Of a stretch of DNA of 64,000 bases, positions 33,142 through 64,000 are shown one piece after another; the first letter of the stretch is position 1; each line of letters begins with the position of its first letter. Made by a program: the position numbers and the translations under genes. Source of the stretch: Cristatella mucedo (Eukaryota > Bryozoa > Phylactolaemata > Cristatellidae). Location of the stretch: NCBI GenBank assembly GCA_009760855.2, contig WPIO01000008.1, positions 1,122,001 through 1,186,000 on the forward strand. Reading direction: 5' to 3'. The notes beneath the pieces were generated by a model. That model did not search any database. It was not told the DNA's origin and was given only the letters and a program-made list of their open reading frames with translations.

Positions 33142-33619
33142 GTATGAATTACGAGACTTTGGTCAGCATGTAGGCAGGCAGCCACTAGCGCTAGATCTGT
33201 GGAGGGTCACATTGAGAATCCAAGAACCTAAGAGAACTCAATCTCTCTCTTTCTAGGCACTTTAAATTATTAGGAATGAGAGTAGGGCGCTTCTGCTGGG
33301 CAGCTCGGTACATCCAGCGGATGAGGTAAGCAAGCTGAATTTGCAGCTTCAGGCTGTAATTATTTAATGCACACTCTCCTTACACCGCAGGCTTTGCCAT
33401 AAGCATAGCCAACAGAGAATTAAAGGCAAGAGCCACGACTCAATTTTCACATGTCACACTCACCACACCCACGTGCTGAAAACGTCGATAGCCACCTGAA
33501 CAATAAGCAGCTGGGATGTCAGTCGGGCATGGCGGGTCGTGGCACCAAGTGCAGCTTGCCTGCCTGAAGAACCGCTGCAGCTCGCCTCTGACATCTCTCA
33601 TACACACGCATGCACGCAC

Positions 33620-33626
<7 letters not shown>
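33142..33626. other. Mostly unrecognised; weak L2 tail remnant
   Basis: AGAGAACTCAATCTCTCTCT then TAGGCACTTTA at 33233-33265 is a minus-strand L2 tail remnant. The rest is not recognised. Confidence 0.4.

Positions 33627-33699
<73 letters not shown>
33627..33699. repeat. (CA)n microsatellite
   Basis: About 36 uninterrupted CA units. Confidence 0.98.
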
Positions 33700-33700
<1 letters not shown>

Positions 33701-33824
33701 GCATGATGCCGCAGGCCTGCAGGGCCGGATGCCAGCTAGCTCTCCATCGGCAGACCGCAGGTGACACTGACTCTCACAAACAGAAAGCACTGGTGTGGTT
33801 TAAATCGTAGTTGTGTGATCGTGT

Positions 33825-34995
33825 TCAATCCATGTCGTGTCAGGTCTCACACACGAGACCTGTCACCTGTGGAGTCCCTCAAGGGTCTGTACTCGGTCCC
33901 TTGCTATTGTTCTCCATTTATACTCAACCTCTGGGAAAAGTGATTAAGGCCCATGGAATAGGATCACATTTATGCTGACGATACTCAACTGTAGTTGTCA
34001 TTCAAACCGTCGGAATCGGCTGCAGCAACTGATAAACTGAATCCTTGCCTTGCCGACATTCGACCTTGAATGTCGGAAAACTTCTTGAAACTAAATGATG
34101 ATAAAACCGAACTGCTGCTCATAGGACACCCTAAAAGGCTTTGCTCTTCTAATAGGTGATGCTGTTGTGCAACCATGACCACGTGCTCGAAATTTAGGTG
34201 TCATTTTCGACAGCTGCCTAAATTTTAGAAACTTCATTCAGAAGACTGCTTCTACAGCTAACCATCACGTCCGATCCCTCTCTAAGATTAGGAGCTGTCT
34301 TCTACAGTGGCTTGCAAAAAATGTAACGAGCTCCTTAATTCAGTCTCGGCTTGATTATTGCAATTCCCTTTTGGCTGGGCTACCAGAGAAAGCAACTAGG
34401 CCAATGCAGCTGGCTGTGAATATGGCCGCAAGGCTCGTCTTCAAGTCCGAGAGGTTTGACCATGCGTCTCCTTTACTATAAGGACTAGGATGGATGCCGT
34501 TGATAAACAGATACAGAGCAAAGTTCTTACCCTGACCCACAAGGCGGGCCACGGCTTGGCTCCTTCATACCTAGCTGAACTGCTGCACCAGTTTCAGCCT
34601 CCTCGTGCCCTCAGGTCCTGTATGGACAATAAATTAGCTGTTCTATTCCTCTGCTTAAAGACCGTCGGCGACAGAAGCTTTAGCTCTGCAGGTCTTAGAC
34701 TGTAGAGCTCGCTTCCACAATTTTTACGCAACGACAACTACTCTCCTGCTGCCGACTATGGCTCATCCTTTTCAGTGGTTCTGAGCTGCTACTTCCATGC
34801 TACTCACTACCTCAACTGCTCTCCTGACTCTGCTATGCTTCCCACTTTCTCTTTGTTGCGTGAGACAAAATCTGTTGGCTACTGAATGCATACCGAAAGC
34901 CGCTTAGGCTGTGAGTGCGCTATACAAAACTCTCCTTCGTAACACCCACAAAGTCTTTATGACAATGTGGAGTTACAGAGATACATTACATTACA
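33825..34995 (+). mobile_element. L2-B copy P, 5'-truncated
   Basis: Decayed L2-B element covering from the region before YADD through the C-terminal domain to the 3' end (GTGCGCTATACAAAACTCTC) and a short (ACATT)n tail at 34982. In-frame stops include TAG at 33992-33994, just after the DDTQL codons, and TAG at 34703-34705. Roughly 93-95% identical by eye to copy Q at 45549-47250, with both of these stops shared. Confidence 0.87.
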
Positions 34996-35770
34996 TTCTG
35001 ATTTTTTTATTCTGCTAGATCGACAGGTTCAATTCGGCGTGGAGTCAGCCGAAACCCTACTGGCACACAAGACACGCATGGTTCGCTATGGTACTATACA
35101 CAAAAACATTGGCGATCATGGCTAGCACGGTGCCTTGGCGCAGCACTGGGTGGGGAGAGGGCAAAATTTTGGTGAGATGCTGTTGTCAAAGAGGGCTCAG
35201 GGCACAGGGGCACAGGGCAAACTGCAGGGAATACTGCAGTTTAACTATCGAGGAGAAAAAATGCATCGCATTCCGTCGCTAACTCTCCCTACGACAAACA
35301 GCTCACTCGCTCACAAATTAAAAGGTCGATCGTTCTCTCTAATTGCAAGCAGCTGGGGGAACAGCTTGCAATTGTCAGACCCCGAGGGCTCAAGCTCACT
35401 TCGGTGGCAACTGCCGACGGGCAACAGTGCCGGTGGCAAAACTCGGTAGCCCAGCTGGACTCGATTTTGCTTATACATACCAATGAATCAGGGTGGCAGC
35501 ATGGCGCTCACACACGCACACATGCAGCAGTGTAGGACGGCACGCAGAGGTTGCAGAGTAGGTTGTAAGGTGAGAGGCAGATCGGTTCTCGAATGCTCAG
35601 TAAGCCTGGCTCAGTATCTTTCGCACGGCCACGGCATCCAGGCAGCATTGCTAAACCAGTGGAAGGACGATGGCAGATTTCTTGGCATGACAGCAGCCAC
35701 GATCGGGCAGCAGCAGCCTTCTGTCTGGAAGGAGGCGAGCAGCAGCAGCAGCAGAGTCCGGCATGCAGAG
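34996..35770. other. Downstream flank of HSDL1; nothing else recognised
   Basis: Would contain the HSDL1 3' UTR on the minus strand. No clear AATAAA was seen close to the stop codon, and no other gene. Confidence 0.35.
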
Positions 35771-58305
<22,535 letters not shown>

Positions 58306-59319
58306 AGCGGATATGCGCGACTTCCCACCTCAGCCAGTGAAGAGCACGGATACTCGTTGAGCCTGCGACTGCCATGGCCGGACCGTTCACAGCTTTCTTT
58401 TCTCGCGACAGAGTGAGTTCGTTCGCTCATGCGGCGGCGAAGCGCGTTCGCGCCTCAGTTAGGTTTTTTATCTCTAGCGCCGTTTGTCGATCGTCGAGAA
58501 GCTTCTGGCCGCCTTGGCGATGCTGCCTCGGCCGACGGGCGACCTGCTGCAGCCCGGCTTTCAGTTCCTAGAGAGTGGGTGGCGGGCGAGTCGAAAGCGC
58601 AGGCGAGAATCTTGCCAAGCTGAACAGCTTGACCTCGCCAGTTTTCGGAGCTCCGCCAGTCGCGCGCGAGTGCATCCATGCGTCTGTCGGATAAGCGCCC
58701 GCAGTATCCGTGTCTAGTGCTACATCCGTGTAGCGGTCCCGGTAGTCGCTGCCAAAGTCGGGAGCGGATAGCGCCACCTTCGATGTTGGACTCGCCAAAT
58801 CTGTTCCCGGTGGACTCGGTGGCCGCTGGATCGCTGTGATTCGTACTCGCTTGAAGTATGGCCGTGCTCGACGTTCACCCTCCGTTCGGCAGCGGCTAGC
58901 CGCCGCAGCCCCCCCCCCCGAAGGCCTCGCGGCAAGCTGCCCGCATGGCGGCTGAGCGCTTGGAAAGCTCGACAAACGCTTTGAGAGCGCGTGCACCGTC
59001 GACTCGCTATTTAAATTAAACGGAGGAGCAGCAGCGGCTCGTCGATTTACGTGGGAAAGTGACCTTACAGTTTGCTTCCGACATCCAGCCGCAGGCTTTG
59101 GTCTGTGCCCGGGATCAGCCTGTTGTCCTGCTAGTCACTACCAATTTTTGTCGCATCCTCTCGCGCCACTCGGGCTGACGGATGGGACAGCCGATGCTGC
59201 TTGAATGGATCGTTCGGCGGTGTCGCTGCTGCCGTCTTGCCGAAGTGTGGCAAACGGAAGGTGCAGCACAAGCTTCTAGGCCGCCGCTTCAATGTTAACA
59301 TTTTGAGATGGTGGTAGTA
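58306..59319. promoter_or_regulatory. CpG-rich divergent promoter region, HSDL1 / MOB3
   Basis: About 1 kb of GC/CpG-rich sequence between the HSDL1 start codon (minus) and the MOB3 coding exon (plus). No TATA box is obvious. Open frames here are GC-rich shadows. Head-to-head spacing suggests shared promoter activity; this is inference. Confidence 0.6.
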
Positions 59320-59386
59320 GTAGTATAATAGATTGATAAATAGTGCCGTAAGAGAGCCCAGTCGCTGTCCAGGCGTTCTGCGAGAT
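59320..59386 (-). mobile_element. SINE/L2-type tail remnant next to MOB3
   Basis: AGATTGATAAATAGTGCCGT, then AAGAGAGCCCAGTCGCTGTC and AGGCGTTCTGC resembles the minus-strand tail at 52174-52215. It ends immediately before the first candidate ATG of the MOB3 exon. Confidence 0.55.
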
Positions 59387-59723
59387 ATGAGCGGTATGAG
59401 CTTCTGCGGCAGTTTTTCGGCAGTCAGCAGACGGCCTCGCGCGCAGCCCGAGTTCGCCGAGCTGGCTCGCGTGCTTGCTTGCTTGCTTTTACCGCCTCGC
59501 CCGGGCCTGCCGGCCGACGTTCTCGGAGCTGGTTTCGGCTTGAGTTCGCACAAGCGGTGGCGTCTTTTGAAGACGTTTCGGAAGCCGAAGAAGTTCGAGC
59601 CGGGTACGTTGAAGTACAACCTTCACAAGCAGGCACATGCCTCTCTGCAGTCCGGAATCGATCTGCGGAATGTCGTGAGGCTGCCGTCGACCGAAGACCT
59701 CAACGACTGGGTCGCAGTCCACG
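59387..59723 (+). CDS. MOB3: MOB kinase activator 3-like, first conserved exon (partial gene)
   Basis: MOB proteins bind and activate NDR/LATS-type kinases; MOB3 proteins form a distinct subgroup. Counting from the ATG at 59387, residues 62-112 carry the family N-terminus: [13 protein letters not shown], then [37 protein letters not shown], typical of MOB3 (KFEPGT and LNDWVAVH) rather than MOB1 (NIPEGS, LNEWIAVN). The donor CACG|GTGAGT ends the exon where the next would continue with VVDFFN. Residues 1-61 have no family match, so the true start may lie closer to KTFR or on an upstream exon. No later MOB exon was found up to 64000, so the gene probably continues beyond the window. Confidence 0.8.
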
Positions 59724-59737
59724 GTGAGTTTCGTAGG

Positions 59738-59794
59738 CAAGCCGCTGCCACCCACTGCTGCTGCTCGGAGGCAGCAGTGGGTGGCAGCGGCTTG
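59738..59794. repeat. Perfect 24-bp hairpin in MOB3 intron 1
   Basis: Arms 59738-59761 and 59771-59794 are exact reverse complements separated by 9 nt, and start 14 nt after the splice donor. Arm sequence begins CAAGCCGCTGCCACCCACTG. Confidence 0.95.
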
Positions 59795-62700
59795 AGCGCC
59801 AGCACCCGAAAAGAAAAGCGCTGTCGCTGTGACGTTCTGCGTTCCGTGGTACTGTCGACCAGCCCTGCTGTAACACGCCTCGCTCGTGCCTGTGACGATG
59901 TCCCGGGGGAGGAGGAGGGGAGCTGACTGACTCGTTTCATCCGAGGCCGCTCTACCGTCGGGAAGCTGGCGCGCAGTCCGGCGGAAGCGGCTTCTCGGCG
60001 AGTGCCAGCCATGCGAAGCAAGAGCGCTCACTGCAGCGTGCAAAATGCCCGCGAGCGCAGCCGTGACCCAAAGGCGGAAGAGGAGCTCAGCCAGCGAGTC
60101 ATTGCAAAACCGGAAGTAAAGCGGTTCGCTATGCCGAATGCTAGCATCCTCGTTGTTCTCCTCGCTGGTAGCCGCTCGTATCTTCTGAGCTCCCTCAAGT
60201 TCGATGAAACCCAAAAAAAAAGAAGTCATCCTTCACCTCTCACTCTTTCGCTAATACTGTCCATTAAATTGCTTTAAAATGTGCAAGCATTGACACCTAT
60301 ATGTTTAAATGTGTAACAGTGTAGGAGCATGTTCAAGTAAAAACATGCGTGTAATTAAATTAAATTTTGAAACACAAAATCTAGTGCCGTAGAAGACACG
60401 GTAAAGCATCAGTAGCGCAGGCGGCGCGCCTTCCCTGCAATACTAAGATGGCGCTGAGGAGCTGCAAAACGAGATACGGCAATTTTACGAAGCAGTTAAA
60501 TAATAATGAAATAAGACTGTTCGGCGACGGTGCACGCCAGGCTGAATAAACTGCCTCGAGATGCAAGGGTGTTGGTCTCGAAGGAGTCAACGATTTATGG
60601 GACCCAGACAGTGGTGTTTCTTAGAGCCGGTGCACATCATAGACGAATATCCCGCGGCAGCGGTACCAGAGCAAGATCTGCCTAATGAGGTTTCACTGCA
60701 TGCATAAGCATTCGGAAAGGGCCAACGAGGGGATCTCAGGCGCGCTCCTATACCAAACCGTTGGCACACGTGCGACATCCTACCATTCTCTGACATAGTC
60801 TATGTGACACGTTTCCCGGCATAATCCAACACCTTTCACCTCACGCAGTACTATTCATGGCATGCCTGGGGGAGTTCAATGAAAGGAGGCCGAGGATAAG
60901 GCGCCGTTTGAACTTCTCCATTGCTCTCCAGCGTCTGCCCTTACGGTGGCCTTCCCCCAGTGTCGTTTCTGGGTTGGTGGACGGACGGACGGCCGAACTA
61001 CCGGGGGGGGGGTAGGAGGAGGGTTCTCACTGCTGCGCCACCACTTGCCATGTGTGAAGTCGTAAGAAGACGTGCGAGAGCTGTTTCAAAGGATGTCTGC
61101 TACCTTCGGCCGTCAGCATGTTGAGCCTTTGATTGCCCTTGGTGTCTCTGCAGCAATAGAGGAAGATGGCGTCGATGGCAGGTTTATGCTTGCCCTTTCT
61201 AACCTCTCGGGGAGACATATGCTTAGGATCCTCCAGCTAAGGTACCATCACTTGTTCTATTATTTTATATGTAGGTGTCTTAAGAGTTGAACCTTGGTCT
61301 CATGGGTTGGGACTTGTTTAATTACAGTGCGCCAAGACCGGTAAACAGAGCTGTTGTTACTGTGCTGCCATAGTGTGCTGCCAAGTGCACGGATTCTGTA
61401 TAATCAAATCCTGTGTCATGACCTTCGGATGGAGGAATAGGGCGCTATATCGGGATCTTCATCCCATTAGTTCTGGGTGCTTCCTGGAACCGCGCACTAA
61501 TTGCTAGCACACAGCCGAAGAAGAGTGCCCCAGCAATTCCATCGTGCCTCAGGCCAGCGGTCCTCGGTGTCAGCAGTCACCGTAAAAGAAAAGAATTTGG
61601 CATTCTTCCTGACACTTGGCATACTTGCTTGAGCTGCCGAGCTTGCCTCAACTCTCGCGTCTGCTTCTTACTCATTCACTCAGCGTGTTTTAGTCGGCTG
61701 CTGCTGCTGCACACGTGGCACTCAAGACAAAGGATCTTATAGTGGGCATCGCGTGCGTGCGCGCGCGTGTGTAACATGATATTATGCTGCTGTTGCCTTC
61801 CAATGTTGCCGGTTGCACAGCCACCAACGAGTAGAATTATATTGGTGACCAAGGCTGTATTCTGTGGCTCAGTAGGTATGTTTTTTCCTTATGCTTTAGG
61901 GCTACAGCAATAGGTACTGTTTTGGTTCAGTTGCCAACTATTGTGAATTGCTTTGTTTATTTGGCTGAACTGTATTCAAGTGATCATGCAAAGCATAAGT
62001 GGGTGTCACTCTTGTCTGCTAGGGCTGTGTGGGTAGTTAAATGAGTGGCCAGATGCCGAGGGCATCGGTAAACGGTGGCAGCAGAGATGGTTTCTGTTGT
62101 CAGGCTCTCGAGCTGGTCTCGGCCAAGGCTACTTGTGCTGTGCCTGCACTTGTCATCCAAGCTTGAGCCATGTTGTCAGCTCATCCCCCACTTCCTGCTT
62201 GGCTGAGGCCCTTAGCTGCTGGAATATGCTATTAGGCTGCAGCTGTGGATGGCTACCTGTTATACCCATCACCACAGGTTCCTGTAAGGATATTGCCACC
62301 GGCTGTTCATTGTGACCAGGTCAAAGTGCATCGTGCATCGGCCTGTATCCGGCTTCAGCTGTTGCATGGGTATCGTGCTGCACTGATAGGCTAGGTCTAG
62401 ATTCTGTTAGCTGACATAAATCACTGCCTGTAGTGCACCGTGGCGTTGCCCAGGGCTGGCTGGCTGGTTGACTCTGCTACTGGCTGACACGTGGCAGTGC
62501 CTAATGCCGTGAGCAGACGATGGGATGCTGCAGTTATCGTTTTATTGTAGTAGCTTGTGGTCGTGTGCATCCTGCCGATTGCCTTATCGCTGAGCTGAGA
62601 GTCAGCTGTCTGTCGAGTAGTGTGAGGGAATGGGGGCAGATTATCGGCTACTAACCGTAGTAACCTACTGACCAAGCTTACATCCGAAGCAAAATGGCTT

Positions 62701-62904
62701 CCGACGACGATGGAGTACCGCCCCGCCGCCTTGCCAGCAGCTGACTTGGTACGTACAGTGGCAGAATAGCTGCAAAATCTCAAAAGGATTTGCACGATCA
62801 TTTCGATACACGACAAAACCGTACCTGCTCTCTCCTTTTCCGGTCGCCTACTGGAGGAGTAAAGGGGCATGCATGCTCCGACTGGAGTAGCTGCAATGAT
62901 GTAA
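59795..62904. other. Probable MOB3 intron, no exon recognised
   Basis: An AAGATGGCGCT motif (YY1-like) is at 60447-60457, and poly-G at 61003-61013. No MOB continuation (VVDFFN or later motifs) was found on the plus strand. Confidence 0.4.
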
Positions 62905-63045
62905 TAAGGCCGGTTTGGTCTTAGCCTAGGCGTCAGGTGGTCGATCGTATGACACAGGTCGTGGGTTCTAGTCCCTCAGCAGCACGAAGCCATCGTCAAT
63001 GTCAAGGCTGTTCTGCCGATAAATAATGAGGCTGTGAAATCGGCA
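62905..63045 (+). mobile_element. SINE-B copy
   Basis: tRNA-like head TTAGCCTAGGCGTCAGGTGG and B box GTCGTGGGTTCTAGTCCCTC, then a variant body (GGCTGTTCTGCCGATAAATA, GAGGCTGTGAAATCGGCAG). Confidence 0.7.
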
Positions 63046-63125
63046 GACATAATAATAATAATAATAATGCACTTGATAAAGCATCCTCAGAGAACTCAAT
63101 CACTTTCTAGGCGCTTACCTAGACT
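63046..63125 (-). mobile_element. L2-A 3' tail
   Basis: (ATA)n then the reverse complement of the L2-A stem-loop (TGCACTTGATAAAGC...AGAGAACTCAATC). Tail only, abutting the SINE-B copy. Confidence 0.85.
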
Positions 63126-64000
63126 TTTGGTTCTCGTTGGCTATGTGTACTGGTGCGACTGTGCTCCTTTTCGTCAGGCCTTTAGCCAAGAAGAAAGAAG
63201 CGAAGTAAAAAAAAAATGTCGGCTGCTTTTGCTGGCAATCACCTTCTGCTGCTTCTTATGCTTGATTAGCCGTGCCAGCTTGTCTGTGCTTGTTAAGACT
63301 TTATAAGCAATGGCACGATTGGGGAGTGAGCCTTCATTGGGAAAATTCTGTTGCTCTTATGTGTCGAACGTACTGGTATTCATTATCAATGGTGATTCAT
63401 GCACACCCGCATTACAGACTGATGACTTCTGGTGTTCTAGGCTTTGCTGCACGGCATTGGGATCCGGAGAGGGGGTGGGGCACAGAGAGGCTTTGGACCG
63501 ACGACCTGATGAAGGAGGTGCATATTGGTCTGGTCGACTGCCCATCGTGGCCTTTCAAACTCACTGCTGATTGCCGGCCTCTGACAAGATTAAGGTCTAG
63601 TCCCTCCTTAATCGGGGCTATACTTATGACAGGTGTGCCACTTTAGGTGGATCGCATTGGGCACACCGAGAGATAATGGCCTTGTTCACCGTCTGCCTTG
63701 GTCTCAGAAGGCACCTTTTTAATGTGCCATGCAGGAGCTTAGCCAGGATTAGCCAAGGAGATGCCGGACCTTGCTAGAATGCTATCAAGCAATCATATCA
63801 AATTTAAAAGGGTGAGTCAGAATCAAGAGATCCCGTATGCCCCTCGATCGGTCATCGGGCAGGGGGAGGAATGGGGTAGAGCCCACTGGCTCCTTTCCTG
63901 CAACAATATCTGTGTGCCAAGATAGCACCGAATATGCGGAGCGTAGTGCATGCGAGCTCAGTAAAGAGAACCCTTTTGCTTTACGGATCGCTTTGCCAGT
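63126..64000. other. No recognised feature
   Basis: A 124-codon plus frame (63272-63646) has no recognised motif and does not resemble a MOB exon. Confidence 0.4.

Noticed and set aside
61072-61290. Possible second MOB3 exon
   Set aside because: The translation lacks VVDFFN or any later MOB motif; it does not align to the family.

Overview
This window is nuclear DNA from an animal (bilaterian). The evidence is genes split by spliceosomal introns, metazoan protein families (HSDL1, MOB3, a medium-chain dehydrogenase), dense L2/CR1-type non-LTR retrotransposons, tRNA-derived SINEs with retrotransposon-like tails, long (GA)n/(CA)n microsatellites and CpG-rich promoter-like blocks. It does not look like bacterial or organellar DNA. 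I cannot name the species. Exons use G/C-rich third positions, and the intergenic DNA alternates between CpG-rich and AT-rich blocks.

Three protein-coding genes can be supported. (1) A nine-exon medium-chain dehydrogenase/reductase (MDR, alcohol-dehydrogenase-like) lies on the minus strand at 21657-24794; all splice phases match and the product is 385 residues. (2) An eight-exon HSDL1 (hydroxysteroid dehydrogenase-like 1) orthologue lies on the minus strand at 35771-58305. It has 368 residues and introns up to 9.4 kb, and a 35-nt and a 45-nt exon had to be found by eye. (3) The first conserved coding exon of a MOB3-type MOB kinase activator lies on the plus strand at 59387-59723; its remaining exons probably lie beyond the window. 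HSDL1 and MOB3 are head to head, about 1 kb apart, across a CpG-rich block that is likely a shared divergent promoter.

Layout: 1-20.5 kb holds no gene I recognise. It contains L2 copies (some nested), SINEs, a repeat shared between 7.8 and 14.7 kb, a 123-bp inverted-repeat pair at 9.4/10.3 kb and several mini- and microsatellites. 21-25.5 kb is the MDR gene and its CpG-rich upstream region. 26-33 kb is L2 sequence, a large GA tract and the youngest-looking L2 copy (30951-33141), whose reverse transcriptase is broken by one 4-bp duplication. 35.8-58.3 kb is HSDL1, whose introns carry many L2 and SINE copies, long (CT)n/(CA)n tracts and a 187-bp SPIN-type hAT MITE. 58.3-64 kb is the divergent promoter, the MOB3 exon and probable MOB3 intron.

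The main points of interest are the SPIN MITE (a family known for horizontal transfer between animals), an HSDL1 that keeps the catalytic Tyr-Lys pair but has lost the catalytic Ser, an MDR enzyme lacking recognisable zinc ligands, two L2 copies at different sites that share the same stop codons, and a perfect 24-bp hairpin just inside MOB3 intron 1. Homology statements rest on recognition of families from memory, not on a database search.
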